This document shows, piece after piece, positions 46,277-56,906 of a stretch of DNA of 64,000 nucleotides. The position numbers were made by a program, and so were the translations under genes. How positions within the stretch are numbered: position 1 is the first letter of the stretch; each line of letters starts with the position of its first letter. The notes below the pieces were generated by a model that did not search any database, was not told where the DNA came from, and worked only from the letters and a program-made list of their open reading frames with translations. The DNA is from Colwellia demingiae (GTDB taxonomy: Bacteria > Pseudomonadota > Gammaproteobacteria > Enterobacterales > Alteromonadaceae). The stretch is from assembly GCF_007954275.1 (NCBI RefSeq), contig NZ_VOLT01000001.1:558001-622000 (forward strand). The letters are read 5' to 3'.

Positions 46277-46702
46277 CTATTTCCCCACCGAATCTGTCAT
46301 TAAACCAACTGAAGGAACACCTGCAACGTTCTGTAACATCACCATCAGTTGTATAACTGCATCATATGATACGGCGCCATCGCCATTAACAACAACAGGT
46401 GTACCTGGCTCAATAGCTAGGTGCGCTTTAACTAATATCGCAACTTCTTCAGCAGACATTGGCTCTTTATCATTGGCCCCTACGGTTAAATAGTAACGCC
46501 CTTGTGCATCTACACTGGCAACCAAGGGTGTTTTACTGTCTTCATCTAGAGGCTCTGCATCTGCTTGCGGTAAATCAACCTTAACCCCTTGGGTTATTAA
46601 AGGCGCGGTGACCATAAAAATAATGAGCAATACCAACATCACATCAATATACGGAACCACATTTATTTCAGCCACTTTGCGGCGTCTAACTCTTTGGTAC
46701 AT
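46277..46702 (-). CDS. tolR: TolR, proton-channel component
   Basis: A 141-residue ExbD/TolR protein. One membrane helix spans about 17-38 (VPYIDVMLVLLIIFMVTAPL) with the key Asp of the proton path (D20). A periplasmic beta domain follows (VASVDAQGRYYLTVGAND, VVVNGDGAVSYDAVIQLM). With TolQ it forms the ion-driven motor. It begins 9 bp after the tolQ stop. Confidence 0.95.
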   Translation of the reverse strand: MYQRVRRRKVAEINVVPYIDVMLVLLIIFMVTAPLITQGVKVDLPQADAEPLDEDSKTPLVASVDAQGRYYLTVGANDKEPMSAEEVAILVKAHLAIEPGTPVVVNGDGAVSYDAVIQLMVMLQNVAGVPSVGLMTDSVGK

Positions 46703-46711
46703 AGTAATACC

Positions 46712-47398
46712 CTATTTAGTAGATTGCTCGGCGGCTGATTGACGTTGTAAAATACTCGAAAATTCATCCATGAAGTTACCGTAGCTATTTTCTAACTTCT
46801 CAACTTTATGACTAAAGCGGTTAAAGGCAATTACCGCAGGAATTGCTGCAAATAACCCCATTGCGGTAGCAATTAATGCTTCAGCAATACCTGGCGCAAC
46901 CATAGCAAGCGTGGCTTGTTTTACCGCACCTAAAGCTATAAATGAATTCATGATGCCCCAAACTGTACCAAACAAGCCAATGTAAGGACTAATAGAGCCT
47001 ACTGTTGCCATAAATGGTAAATGCGTTTCTAGACCATCGACTTCACGTGATAAAGCAACACGCATAGCTCTGTGTGTACCATCAACAATTATTTGAGGGT
47101 TATCAATATGACTTTTTCGCAGACGGGCAAACTCTTTAAAGCCAGCTATAAATAAACTTTCAATGCCTTGTATTTGTGACTTTGCACAGGTTTCGCTATA
47201 AAGTTTACTTAAATCAGCCCCACTCCAGAATTTATCTTCGAATGCTTTCAATTCTGCCGCGGCGGTACGCAAAATTTTTCTACGTTGAAATATCATCGCC
47301 CAGCAGACAATAGAAAAAGTAAGCAAAACAAGCATTACAAATTGCACTAATATGCTTGCTTCTAAAAACAAATGGAAAATAGATATTTCAGCTGACAC
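46712..47398 (-). CDS. tolQ: TolQ, proton-channel component
   Basis: A 228-residue ExbB/TolQ-family inner-membrane protein. Three membrane helices lie at about 15-37, 130-155 ([20 protein letters not shown]) and 168-190 ([20 protein letters not shown]). The two C-terminal helices with [10 protein letters not shown] and [10 protein letters not shown] are diagnostic. It forms the pentameric channel around TolR. Its start overlaps the ybgC stop by 11 bp, the classic ybgC-tolQ-tolR-tolA order. Confidence 0.95.
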   Translation of the reverse strand: MSAEISIFHLFLEASILVQFVMLVLLTFSIVCWAMIFQRRKILRTAAAELKAFEDKFWSGADLSKLYSETCAKSQIQGIESLFIAGFKEFARLRKSHIDNPQIIVDGTHRAMRVALSREVDGLETHLPFMATVGSISPYIGLFGTVWGIMNSFIALGAVKQATLAMVAPGIAEALIATAMGLFAAIPAVIAFNRFSHKVEKLENSYGNFMDEFSSILQRQSAAEQSTK

Positions 47399-47822
47399 GT
47401 TTAAACGCTCCTAGTATTAATTCGGGAATAGCACAGGGTTTATTTTGACTAAAATCAACGCATGCTATACGTATTTTAGCGGTACACAATACTTGTTTTT
47501 CTTGATTGGTTATTTGTTGTTGAAACACTAAACTTGCACGCTTCAGGGTTATGATAGTTGAATTCACTTCAAGTAAATCGTCAAGTTTTGCCGAGGCAAC
47601 ATTGTCCATTTCAACCTTTCTGACCACAAAACCTAACTTTTGTTGCAAAAATACTTCTTGGTTTATACCTATTTCTCTCAGCCACTCTGTTCGCGCGCGT
47701 TCAAAAAACTTCAAATAGTTCGCATAATAGACAATTCCACCTGCATCGGTATCTTCGTAATAGACACGAATAGCGAAATGATGGGCTGATTCAACGTTTG
47801 ATTCGGATGTTATTTCAGACAT
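47388..47822 (-). CDS. ybgC: YbgC acyl-CoA thioesterase
   Basis: A 144-residue hot-dog fold thioesterase of the tol-pal operon. The catalytic region reads [20 protein letters not shown] with Asp (YEDTD), followed by [15 protein letters not shown]. In E. coli it acts on acyl-CoA or acyl-ACP thioesters in phospholipid metabolism. I start at ATG 47822 (MSEITSESN); an earlier in-frame start would add 21 hydrophobic residues absent from the family. No strong Shine-Dalgarno is visible. It is the first gene of the operon, so the promoter should lie at 47823-47960. Confidence 0.9.
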   Translation of the reverse strand: MSEITSESNVESAHHFAIRVYYEDTDAGGIVYYANYLKFFERARTEWLREIGINQEVFLQQKLGFVVRKVEMDNVASAKLDDLLEVNSTIITLKRASLVFQQQITNQEKQVLCTAKIRIACVDFSQNKPCAIPELILGAFKRVS

Positions 47823-47960
47823 TACTACTAGAATTATTTTTATTGTGCTTTGTGGCTCTATAGTAATAGATAAAGCAATAGGCAAACAAGGGACTGAGAT
47901 AAAAACTTACACTTTTTAGCATAAAAAGCCCTTAAACAGCTTTTCTTATAGCGTAAAAAC

Positions 47961-47986
47961 AAAAAAGCGCCATAAGGCGCTTTTTA
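47961..47986 (-). terminator. rho-independent terminator of deaD
   Basis: AAAAAAGCGCC, loop ATAA, GGCGCTTTTT, 70 bp after the deaD stop. It isolates deaD from ybgC. Confidence 0.88.
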
Positions 47987-48055
47987 AAGTTACATCATCT
48001 CACATAAAAAAGTATTCACTCTTTTATGCGCAATGCTATAAACCTATCACATCAA

Positions 48056-49906
48056 TTAAGTATGACGTGGTGCTTTTTCAGTACGACGAGCTGGACGCTG
48101 TTGTTGGCTAACAACTGCTTCATCTGACGTAGTGATTGAAAGAGGTTGACGACGAACGCGCACTCCTTTCAACTGGTTAAACAAGTCAGTTGGGATACCT
48201 TTAGGTAACTGAACAAAACTATGTTTATCATGTAAGTTAATAGCACCGATATAGCTACTATCAAGCGAGATTTCATTAGCAATAGCGCCAACAATATCAC
48301 CTGGGCGTGCGCCATGTTCTTTACCCACTTCTAAGCGGTAAGTTTGCCAATCAACATCTGTACGATTAACTTTAGCTTTACGTGGCTTATCGTCACGATT
48401 GCTACGGTTCTCACCACCACGTGAATCACGACCAGCGCTACGGCTATCGTTACCACGGCTATTACGATCATTACCACGGCTATTACGATCGTTACCACGG
48501 TCATTGCGGTCGTTGCGATCAGTACGTTCACGAGCATCACGACGAGGTTTAGGATCTTCTTTTGGTTGAAGTGGTTGCTTCATTTGCTTTTGGTAAAGTA
48601 AGGCAGCAGCAAGGTCAATCATAGAAACTTCAGATTCAGCAGCCATACCTTCAACAATTTCACGCATGCTTGAGATATCTTTATCTGCAACAATCTTTGC
48701 AACTTCAACACGTGTACGCTCAATACGTATTTTACCAATATCTTGGATATTTGGTAAATCGTAGTTAAGAACAGTACCATTCGTTAAACGCTCATAATGA
48801 CGAATTGAGTACATTTCACGTGGACGTACAAACGCAATTGACATACCTTCACGACCAGCGCGACCAGTACGACCAATACGGTGAACATATGCTTCGTTAT
48901 CACCAGGTAAGTCATAGTTAATTACCAAAGAGATACGAGGAATATCTAAACCACGAGCAACAACGTCTGTAGCAACTAGGATAGATGATTTACCAGATTT
49001 CATTTGGTCAATACAACGTTCACGTTGTGCTTGGTTCAAATCACCATTTAGTGCTAATGCAGGGTAACCGGCACGCTCTAATTTTTCTGCAATATCAACA
49101 GTATCGTTACGAGTACGAACAAAAATAATCATTGCATCGTATTCGACTACTTCAGCAATACGCTCTAACGCAGTCATTTTAGTGATGCCACTAACTTTCC
49201 ATGCGTACTGAGTAATGTTAGCTTTTGCTTTTTTAACAGCGGCAACTTTAATGTGCTCAGGTTCTTTTAAGAAACGGTTAGCAATTTTACGAATCGCTGG
49301 TGGCATTGTTGCTGAGAACAAACACATTTGTGCAGTTTTTGGAATGTGATCCAAAATCCACTGGATGTCTTCTAAAAAGCCCATGTTTAACATTTCATCT
49401 GCTTCATCAAGCACACAAACACGTAATTCATCTAACTTAAGGCTTTTACGACGTAAATGGTCCATTAAACGACCAGGAGTACCAACAACAACTTGTGCGC
49501 CACGCTCTAGTTGTTGAAATTGTGGTCCATAAGATTGGCCACCGTACAATGTAGCAACACGTAAACCTTTCATGTCTTTACCGAAAGATTCGATTGCTTC
49601 AGCAACTTGCATTGCTAATTCACGAGTCGGTGCTAAAACCATTAATTGTGGTTTTTTAATTGAAGTATCGATTTTTGCTAATGCAGGTAAACCAAAGGCA
49701 GCAGTTTTACCTGTACCTGTTTGTGCTTCACCTAACACATCTTTACCAGCAAGTAATGGCGGTATAGTTAATGCTTGAATATCGGTAGCAGAGGTAAAGC
49801 CAATAGAAAGAACGGCAGATAATAAGTTTTCAGGTAAGCCTAAAGAGGCAAAAGCTACTGCTTCAGCTTCAGTTACAGTTACAGTTTCAGTTTTTTGATC
49901 AGTCAT
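48056..49906 (-). CDS. deaD: DEAD-box RNA helicase DeaD/CsdA
   Basis: A 616-residue ATP-dependent RNA helicase for ribosome assembly and cold-shock mRNA unwinding. The core (about 10-375) has the Q motif, AQTGTGKTAAFGLP, PTRELAMQV, GTPGRLMDHL, VLDEADEMLNMGF, SATMPP, ILVATDVVARGLDIP and HRIGRTGRAGREG. A C-terminal DbpA-like RNA-binding domain (about 515-590) includes DVDWQTYRLEVGKEHGARPG. The linker at about 455-510 holds repeats of N-D-R and R-N-S-R-G-N-D, a charged disordered tail. The length and domain order are those of DeaD. A 420-bp upstream spacer suggests a long leader, as known for E. coli deaD. Confidence 0.94.
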   Translation of the reverse strand: MTDQKTETVTVTEAEAVAFASLGLPENLLSAVLSIGFTSATDIQALTIPPLLAGKDVLGEAQTGTGKTAAFGLPALAKIDTSIKKPQLMVLAPTRELAMQVAEAIESFGKDMKGLRVATLYGGQSYGPQFQQLERGAQVVVGTPGRLMDHLRRKSLKLDELRVCVLDEADEMLNMGFLEDIQWILDHIPKTAQMCLFSATMPPAIRKIANRFLKEPEHIKVAAVKKAKANITQYAWKVSGITKMTALERIAEVVEYDAMIIFVRTRNDTVDIAEKLERAGYPALALNGDLNQAQRERCIDQMKSGKSSILVATDVVARGLDIPRISLVINYDLPGDNEAYVHRIGRTGRAGREGMSIAFVRPREMYSIRHYERLTNGTVLNYDLPNIQDIGKIRIERTRVEVAKIVADKDISSMREIVEGMAAESEVSMIDLAAALLYQKQMKQPLQPKEDPKPRRDARERTDRNDRNDRGNDRNSRGNDRNSRGNDSRSAGRDSRGGENRSNRDDKPRKAKVNRTDVDWQTYRLEVGKEHGARPGDIVGAIANEISLDSSYIGAINLHDKHSFVQLPKGIPTDLFNQLKGVRVRRQPLSITTSDEAVVSQQQRPARRTEKAPRHT

Positions 49907-50327
49907 AAATAATTTTCATCTTCTCAAGGCAGGCGCATTACTTGAGCATAATTACTTGGGCGTAATTATAAAAATCAATCACAAAGCTGCCGCCAAATTA
50001 ACGATGTTAATTAGCTGCACTTAATAGCATTTGATTTAAATTGCTAAGTCTTAACCTGCGTAAAATATATACGAGGAAACCACCAGGAAGACTTAAGGCG
50101 CATAGCGTTCTATTGACGCTATATTTCTTGCTAATTCTAGGGGCGAATTAGCTGGGAAGTCTATTGGGCGGTAAAACCCCACTCATCTCAATATACTTAT
50201 ACATCCATTAAACTATTGCTAGTTAGTATAAGTAAGTCGCTTATTGGACTAACTTTGGCTGAAATTCATTCAACCTGTTATCGAGGCGCGCATTATACAG
50301 AGATATTATGATTTGACAAGAACTTTA
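49907..50327. other. deaD leader region, 421 bp
   Basis: No open frame is credible. Cold-shock helicase genes usually carry long 5' leaders, so this probably includes a structured leader and the deaD promoter, but I find no defined cold-box motif. A TGCGCAT/GCGCGCATTATA segment near 50286 could hold a -10 for deaD. Confidence 0.4.
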
Positions 50328-50930
50328 TTAAATAACGTCTTGATAAAGGTTGGAGTACTTCAATTGATGGGAGTTGAATAAGAATTTTCTCAATGCTTCT
50401 TTCCCCTCCTGTAAATCCTTAAATTTAGCCGCAACAATATTTTTATCACGTCTAACTATGTCTAGCTCAAGCTTGAGGGGCTCCTCACCTGCTAAACTCA
50501 TTTCAAATGAATACTGCTTTAGATCAATATAATTATTACCTGAGTTAGGTACTTTTAACGTTAACCCTGTCGCCGAAAGTGACAATATTTCAATTTTTTG
50601 ATCATGAAAAATATCGACGACGGCTACATTTTTAGGCGTTTTTATTCGCCAACTACGCTCGTGCCCTCTTACGTCAATGACTTCAGGAGTGCCTAATTTG
50701 GGTGAGAAATCACCTTGTTCATTTATGGATAGAGAGACAGGGAACCATAATTGATAATGGCTAATTTCTGCTAATAGCGTTAATTGACTCCCCACTAAAA
50801 CTTGTCTTAAATTTTGAGGGACGCCTGCTTTCACACCAATCTTATGATGTGAGTCACTGGTCATGTAATCTGTTGATTTTTCAGCAAAGATATTGTTGAA
50901 AAATTCCAATTCTTCCGACGAAAATTCCAC
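50328..50930 (-). CDS. PilZ-like c-di-GMP-binding domain protein (tentative)
   Basis: A 200-residue cytoplasmic protein. Residues about 85-190 look like a PilZ beta barrel: GHERSWRIKTPKNVAVVDI gives an R-x-x-x-R-like basic start, and EILSLSATGLTLKVP matches the (D/N)-x-S-x-x-G motif with a Ser at the first position. KLELDIVRRDKNIVAAKFKD fits the last strands. The N-terminal half (about 30-85) looks like a second, YcgR-N-type beta domain. If right, it is a YcgR-like c-di-GMP effector, in keeping with the GGDEF and EAL proteins elsewhere in the window. The imperfect motif keeps confidence moderate. It lies 113 bp downstream of the Lon-family gene on the same strand. Confidence 0.5.
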   Translation of the reverse strand: MEFSSEELEFFNNIFAEKSTDYMTSDSHHKIGVKAGVPQNLRQVLVGSQLTLLAEISHYQLWFPVSLSINEQGDFSPKLGTPEVIDVRGHERSWRIKTPKNVAVVDIFHDQKIEILSLSATGLTLKVPNSGNNYIDLKQYSFEMSLAGEEPLKLELDIVRRDKNIVAAKFKDLQEGKEALRKFLFNSHQLKYSNLYQDVI

Positions 50931-51042
50931 TTGAATACCATGCTACTTGTTGTTTTGTTTTATTATTATAAACAAAAGCACTAACAAGAGCAATTTTCGA
51001 ACCATTACAGGTTGATTTTCAACCAAAGCAAAGGTTGTAATA

Positions 51043-53460
51043 TTACTCTTCAGAGCCATTAAGTATATCGGAAAAATTCTCTAGCTTATCAAGCGCCAAG
51101 CCATGAATAGATTTACGTGGATAACGTCCGGTCTTACTTATATTGCCAGCATCAACATTCATCAATAACTCCAGTGCTTGATCAATTGTTTCAACTGCAT
51201 GTATTGCAAACTCTCCCCGAGCTACAGCATTAATCACTTCATCATTAAGCATTAAATTAATAACGTTAGTTTTCGGAATAATAACACCTTGTGTCCCTGT
51301 TAAACCTTTATCTTGGCATAACTGAAAGAACCCTTCTATTTTCTCATTAACACCGCCAATGGATTGCACTTCACCATGTTGATTAATTGAACCGGTTATC
51401 GCAAGACTTTGATCTATGGGTAATAAAGTAATAGCAGAGATAAGTGCACAGAGCTCAGCCATCGAAGCACTGTCACCATCTATATGTCCATAAGATTGTT
51501 CTATAGCAATGTTGGCAGAAATGCTTACAGGGAATGTTTGTCCATACTTATGGCCCAAATACCCAGTTAAAAGTAAAACACCTTTGGAGTGAATCGACTT
51601 ACCTAAGTCAACCTCACGTTCAATATCTGTAACGCCTTCACTACCGGCATAAACGGTTGCAGTTATACGTGCAGGAGTACCAAAAACACTGTCTCCTATC
51701 TCAAGTACAGTTAAGCCATTCACTTTACCGATAAAGCCACCTTCGGTATGAATCAATACTTGTTGCTCTTTAATCTCACTGAGCCATGTTTCGCTTAACC
51801 GACCGATACGTCGTTTTTTAGCAGCTTGTGCTAACGCAATATGTTGAGCTTTTAAAGGACCTTCGCTACCCTGTTTTTGCCAACAGTAATTGGCTTCATC
51901 GAGTAAATCATTCACCTGTACAATATTTGCTGACACTTTATATTTATGTTCGCCTCGTCTGAGGGCATAACGAACAAGTTCTAAAACTGCATCATCACTA
52001 ACTTCAGGATAATTATGTTTATCAGCACGTTGTCTGATTAGTTGTCCAAACGCAATTAAATTACTATCCGTTTTATCAAGATGACGGTCAAAATCGGCTA
52101 ATACTCTAAACAGCTCGGTAAATTCTTGGTCATAATCTTGTAAGGTATAGTAAATTTCGGCATCACCAAGCAGTACGACCTTAACTTGTAAGGGAATTTT
52201 TTCTGGCTGTAAGCTATAACCGCTAGGCTGGCTATATTCAGAATAAGGATTTTCAATGGTAATTTGCTGGGTTTTTAACGCTAACTTCAGGCGTGACCAC
52301 ACCATAGGTTGGCTTAATACTTTCTCGGCATCTAATAATAAGTAACCACCATTAGCCTTATGTAAAGCACCCGGTCTAATTAAACGATAACTGGTATAGC
52401 TGCTACCTTGAAAGCTAGCAAAATCGACATGGCCAAATAAGTTTTGATAAGTAGGATTTTGCTCATAAACTACAGGTGCCCCTTTCGTGTTATCGCGTGG
52501 TACCAGTAGGTTTGGTAAAAATCGTTCAACCATTAATTTACGTAACTCTTTATCTGTCGGGGTATCATCAGATTCGGTTACTAAAATTTCTAAAACTGCA
52601 TCGACTACATGGCTTTTCACTTTACCTAAATAGTTTAATACACCTTCATTATTACTAAATTCTTTCTCTAATTCAGTTATATAAGGTTTGATGGCATTCT
52701 CAGCGGTGTCATTTTTAAGTTGTCGTAACTGATCAAAAGATAGACGCTTCCATAATGGTAACTCTAACAATTGCTCGGACAGTACGTTTTCTAATTCATT
52801 TAACGATTTATAAAAATTTGCTCTATCGGTTTCATTAAGATTAGAAAATTCTTTATCACTCAGTGGCTTACCTTCAACTATAGGTGAAAAACCTACTTCG
52901 CCATTTTCTTCATATAAGACCACGTTTTCTTTTAGAGCAAGCTCTTCAACCACTGAAATGGCTTGATCGTACTTTCGATTAAACTCCCGATCAATGGCTG
53001 ACTTTTGTCTTTGGTAGCCTGGGTTATCAAAAACCTCTGGGAATAAACTGAGTAAGCCATCAATAAATTTATTCATGCTTATTAATAATTTTTTGCCACC
53101 GGCAGGTTTGACTGACAACGTTAACGGAATATGACTTTCGTCAAAATTATTGGTATAACACCACTCATCTGGTGCAGTTTTCACACTAGCAAGCGAAGTT
53201 AACATTTGTTTAATTAATGTTTGCCTTCCTGTGCCATGCTCACCCATAGCAAAAACATTAAAGCCAATAGCAGACATAGATAAGCCAAACTCCAATGCCT
53301 CTTTTGCTCTTTCATGACCAACAAATCCCTGTGCGTCAAATTCATTACCTTTATTGACTGGTTTTATACCATTGGAAAATAGTGAAGCTGATAAAGAAGA
53401 AGTAAGGTCATCAACACCCAGACGGGTTTGATCGGCAAGGTAAGTAGGCATTTTAGTCAT
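51043..53460 (-). CDS. Lon-family (YcbZ/LonB-like) ATP-dependent protease
   Basis: An 805-residue protein. Residues about 45-75 hold a nucleotide-binding loop, GEHGTGRQTLIKQM, with Arg where Walker A normally has Lys. A long helical insertion (about 140-300) is followed by AAA elements (GALHKANGGYLLLDAEKVL, LGDAEIYYTLQDYDQEF). The C-terminal Lon protease domain (about 575-775) has the catalytic Ser in DGDSASMAEL and Lys in GGVNEKIEGF. This layout is that of the large YcbZ-type Lon homologues, not of housekeeping Lon. AAGGA sits 6 bases before ATG 53460. Substrates are unknown; protein quality control is the family expectation. Confidence 0.87.
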   Translation of the reverse strand: MTKMPTYLADQTRLGVDDLTSSLSASLFSNGIKPVNKGNEFDAQGFVGHERAKEALEFGLSMSAIGFNVFAMGEHGTGRQTLIKQMLTSLASVKTAPDEWCYTNNFDESHIPLTLSVKPAGGKKLLISMNKFIDGLLSLFPEVFDNPGYQRQKSAIDREFNRKYDQAISVVEELALKENVVLYEENGEVGFSPIVEGKPLSDKEFSNLNETDRANFYKSLNELENVLSEQLLELPLWKRLSFDQLRQLKNDTAENAIKPYITELEKEFSNNEGVLNYLGKVKSHVVDAVLEILVTESDDTPTDKELRKLMVERFLPNLLVPRDNTKGAPVVYEQNPTYQNLFGHVDFASFQGSSYTSYRLIRPGALHKANGGYLLLDAEKVLSQPMVWSRLKLALKTQQITIENPYSEYSQPSGYSLQPEKIPLQVKVVLLGDAEIYYTLQDYDQEFTELFRVLADFDRHLDKTDSNLIAFGQLIRQRADKHNYPEVSDDAVLELVRYALRRGEHKYKVSANIVQVNDLLDEANYCWQKQGSEGPLKAQHIALAQAAKKRRIGRLSETWLSEIKEQQVLIHTEGGFIGKVNGLTVLEIGDSVFGTPARITATVYAGSEGVTDIEREVDLGKSIHSKGVLLLTGYLGHKYGQTFPVSISANIAIEQSYGHIDGDSASMAELCALISAITLLPIDQSLAITGSINQHGEVQSIGGVNEKIEGFFQLCQDKGLTGTQGVIIPKTNVINLMLNDEVINAVARGEFAIHAVETIDQALELLMNVDAGNISKTGRYPRKSIHGLALDKLENFSDILNGSEE

Positions 53461-53608
53461 GTAAATCCTTAAAAGAGCGTTATTGAGTCACGCTCCTAAT
53501 GATGAAAGTATCGAACTGGGTATATCGAAATTAACGTATCGATATATGCGTATCGAATTTTGGCGCTAGTGTACTTGCTAACATTTCTGCTAACAAGTAA
53601 TTGTAAAG

Positions 53609-54094
53609 TTAAGGGTTGAGCGGGAGACGAACAAAATCTGATGAACCACAATGAACACAGTCACTAATTTCACTAAAATGAATAATCGTTATTTTTTCAT
53701 CGCATTGTTCACATTGCAATTCACCAAAACCAATAAAGTCGCCACTTTTGTATACACCATCATGATCAAAGTCATCAACAAGCTCCGCCCATTCTACTTG
53801 CGATTTATCGGTTAATTGAGCAAGGTTGTCCCATAATGTTTCATTTAATAAACCTAAATAGACTGAGTTTTTTGCTTGTGATCGGTTTAATTGATAAAAG
53901 TCATGCAAATCATACTTTAAATTATCGGTAAACTGTTGCAGTTTTTCCTCTGACATTGTTTCAGCAGCCCCCGCATATAACTTAGCTTGCTTGATAAACT
54001 CGTCAATATGTGGCTTTTGCTCAACTTTTACTTCAACCAACCAGTCATTGAGCTTTTGATAAATATCGGCGAAGTAATCATTTTGTTGTGACAT
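53609..54094 (-). CDS. YbeL-like zinc-ribbon protein (DUF1451)
   Basis: A 161-residue cytoplasmic protein. The N-terminal two thirds are helical and charged; a C-terminal zinc ribbon has C128, C131, C146 and C149 (LQCEQCDEK and DCVHCGSSDF). This is the YbeL/DUF1451 family, whose gene neighbours leuS in Enterobacteria as here. Function is unknown. ATG 54094 has GGGAG a few bases upstream. It is divergent from leuS. Confidence 0.88.
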   Translation of the reverse strand: MSQQNDYFADIYQKLNDWLVEVKVEQKPHIDEFIKQAKLYAGAAETMSEEKLQQFTDNLKYDLHDFYQLNRSQAKNSVYLGLLNETLWDNLAQLTDKSQVEWAELVDDFDHDGVYKSGDFIGFGELQCEQCDEKITIIHFSEISDCVHCGSSDFVRLPLNP

Positions 54095-54300
54095 TAGTAT
54101 TCTCCCTTGAGGGTATTACTTTAACTATAGGTTCAAGTATAGGAAAAGTTATAGTTTACGCTTAATTATGCTTGTTGTTACCCAGTTATATAAGGTATTC
54201 TACAGCGATAATCTAACATCGATTTGACCGCTGTTTATGCAACTTTATATCGCATAACAAGCAATTCGGTAACATCTTAAAAGCATTAGAGAAAGTCTTA

Positions 54301-56892
54301 ATGGAAGCCATTTATAATCCCCAAGCTATTGAAGCAACAGTACAAAAATTTTGGACTGATAACAACACTTTTCAAGCTATTGAAAACCCAGACAAAGAAA
54401 AATTTTACTGCTTAGCGATGTTCCCTTACCCGAGTGGTCGATTGCACATGGGTCATGTACGTAACTACAGCTTAGGTGATGTTATTTCTCGTTACCAACG
54501 TATGCAAGGCAAAAATGTCATGCAACCAATGGGTTGGGATGCTTTTGGTTTACCTGCTGAAAACGCTGCTATTAAAAACAAAACAGCGCCAGGAAAATGG
54601 ACCTACGAAAATATTGACTACATGCGTAATCAATTACAATCACTAGGTTTTGGTTATGACTGGGGTCGTGAGTTAGCTACGTGTAAACCTGATTACTATC
54701 GCTGGGAACAGTGGTTCTTTACCCAGCTTTTTGAAAAAGGCCTAGTGTATAAGAAAAATGCTACGGTAAACTGGGATCCAGTAGATCAAACAGTTTTAGC
54801 TAATGAACAAGTTATTGACGGCAGAGGCTGGCGTTCTGGTGCACTTGTTGAGCGCAAGCAAATTCCACAATGGTTTATTAAAATTACTGCTTACGCCGAA
54901 GAGTTACTTGATGATTTAGATAAATTAACCGAGTGGCCTGAGCAAGTAAAAACCATGCAGCGTAACTGGATTGGTCGCTCTCAAGGTGTTGAAATGACTT
55001 TCGCGGTTGCCAACTCGACTGAAAGCTTTGATATTTACACCACTCGACCAGATACCTTAATGGGTGTTACTTATGTCGCACTTGCTGCTCAGCATCCATT
55101 AGCAGTAAATGCCGCCAAAGATAATGCAGAGCTAGCTGCTTTTATTGATGAGTGCAAAAATAGTAAAACCACTGAAGCTGACATGGCTGCAATGGAAAAG
55201 AAAGGTGTTGATACCGGCCTTAAAGCTATTCATCCACTTACCGGCAAGTTAGTCCCTGTTTGGGCTGCTAACTTTGTGTTAATGGATTATGGCTCAGGTG
55301 CTGTAATGTCTGTACCAGGGCATGATCAGCGCGATTATGAATTTGCGACTAAATATGGTTTAGCTATTGAGCAAGTCATTTCTGGGCAAGACTCTGATGA
55401 TATTAACAAAGCAGCTATTACAGAAAAATCTACTTTAATCAATTCTGGTGAATTTGATGGCTTAGATTTCGAGCAAGCTTTTAAAGCCATCAGCGATAAG
55501 TTAATTAGCGAAAACAAAGGTAAAACTACTACTAATTACCGTTTACGTGATTGGGGGGTTTCTCGCCAACGTTATTGGGGTACGCCAATTCCAATGATTA
55601 ACCTAGCTAATGGTGAATCAGTACCTGTACCTGAAAATGAATTACCCGTAGTATTGCCAGAAAATGTGGTAATGAATGGCACCACTTCACCGATTAAAGA
55701 TGATCCAGAATGGGCAAAAACCCTTTATAACGGCGAAGAAGCACTACGTGAAACAGATACTTTTGATACCTTCATGGAATCTTCTTGGTATTACGCACGT
55801 TATTGTTCTCCAAATGACGATACTCAAATGATTGATCCTGCCAAAGCAAACTACTGGTTACCAGTAGATCAATATATTGGTGGTATCGAGCATGCAATCT
55901 TACATTTATTATATTCTCGCTTCTTCCATAAATTATTGCGTGATGTCGGTTTAGTTAAGTGTGACGAACCTTTTAAAAAGCTTTTATGTCAGGGCATGGT
56001 TTTAGCAGAGACATACTACCGTGAAGCTGACAACGGCGCACAAGAGTGGTTTGCACCAACGGATGTCACAGTTGAGCGTGATGACAAAGGTCAGATCACT
56101 TCATCAATAAGTAAAATTGACGGCCAACCTGTTTTATCTGCAGGTATGAGCAAAATGTCTAAATCAAAAAACAACGGCATTGATCCACAAGAAGTTATCG
56201 AGAAATACGGTGCTGATACGGTTCGCTTATTTATCATGTTCACTTCACCACCAGAACAAACCTTAGAATGGTCTGATGCCGGTGTTGAGGGTGCACATCG
56301 TTTTGTTAAACGTGTTTATAAATTAGCACATGAATTTGTTGAAAGTACTAGTAATACCGCAGTGGTCGATATTACAAAGTTAACATTGAACGCTGATCAT
56401 AAAAAATTACGTCGTGAGTTACATAAAACCATTGCTAAAGTGACCGACGATATAGGTCGTCGTAATACTTTCAATACTGCTATAGCTGCCGTCATGGAGT
56501 TAATGAATCACCTAGGTAAAGCTAAACTAAGCAGTGATGAAGATAAAGCGGTAATGCAAGAAGCTGTTCGCGCTGTCATATTAATGCTAACGCCAATTAC
56601 CCCGCATCTATGTCACCATTTATGGCACTTAGTTAGCGGTAGTGATGTGAATGTTGAAGATGCTAGCTGGCCGGTAGTAGACGAGAGTGCTTTAGTTGAA
56701 GATGAAAAACTTATCATTGTACAAGTCAATGGTAAATTACGCGCAAAAATCACTGTTGCTGCTGACGCGAGTAAAGAAGATGTTGAAGCACTTGGCTTAA
56801 ATGATGAAAGCGTATTGAAATTTACTGATGGTAATACCATACGCAAAGTTATTTATATTCCAGGTAAATTACTTAATATTGTCGCCAACTAA
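54301..56892 (+). CDS. leuS: leucyl-tRNA synthetase
   Basis: An 863-residue class Ia synthetase that charges tRNA-Leu. The HIGH motif is in [19 protein letters not shown] (about 42-60). The CP1 editing domain (about 225-420) includes [16 protein letters not shown] and [18 protein letters not shown]. The KMSKS motif is at 618-622, with the anticodon-binding helices and a C-terminal domain after it. The length equals that of E. coli LeuS (860). It is the first gene of the leuS-lptE-holA-nadD group. Confidence 0.97.
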   Translation: MEAIYNPQAIEATVQKFWTDNNTFQAIENPDKEKFYCLAMFPYPSGRLHMGHVRNYSLGDVISRYQRMQGKNVMQPMGWDAFGLPAENAAIKNKTAPGKWTYENIDYMRNQLQSLGFGYDWGRELATCKPDYYRWEQWFFTQLFEKGLVYKKNATVNWDPVDQTVLANEQVIDGRGWRSGALVERKQIPQWFIKITAYAEELLDDLDKLTEWPEQVKTMQRNWIGRSQGVEMTFAVANSTESFDIYTTRPDTLMGVTYVALAAQHPLAVNAAKDNAELAAFIDECKNSKTTEADMAAMEKKGVDTGLKAIHPLTGKLVPVWAANFVLMDYGSGAVMSVPGHDQRDYEFATKYGLAIEQVISGQDSDDINKAAITEKSTLINSGEFDGLDFEQAFKAISDKLISENKGKTTTNYRLRDWGVSRQRYWGTPIPMINLANGESVPVPENELPVVLPENVVMNGTTSPIKDDPEWAKTLYNGEEALRETDTFDTFMESSWYYARYCSPNDDTQMIDPAKANYWLPVDQYIGGIEHAILHLLYSRFFHKLLRDVGLVKCDEPFKKLLCQGMVLAETYYREADNGAQEWFAPTDVTVERDDKGQITSSISKIDGQPVLSAGMSKMSKSKNNGIDPQEVIEKYGADTVRLFIMFTSPPEQTLEWSDAGVEGAHRFVKRVYKLAHEFVESTSNTAVVDITKLTLNADHKKLRRELHKTIAKVTDDIGRRNTFNTAIAAVMELMNHLGKAKLSSDEDKAVMQEAVRAVILMLTPITPHLCHHLWHLVSGSDVNVEDASWPVVDESALVEDEKLIIVQVNGKLRAKITVAADASKEDVEALGLNDESVLKFTDGNTIRKVIYIPGKLLNIVAN

Positions 56893-56906
56893 CAGGTTAT
56901 AGATGA

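Noticed and set aside
48331..48540. Overlapping open frame in the DeaD repeat region
   Set aside because: It is a shadow of the repetitive Arg/Asn/Gly codons in another frame; composition (Val/Ile/Thr repeats) is an artefact.
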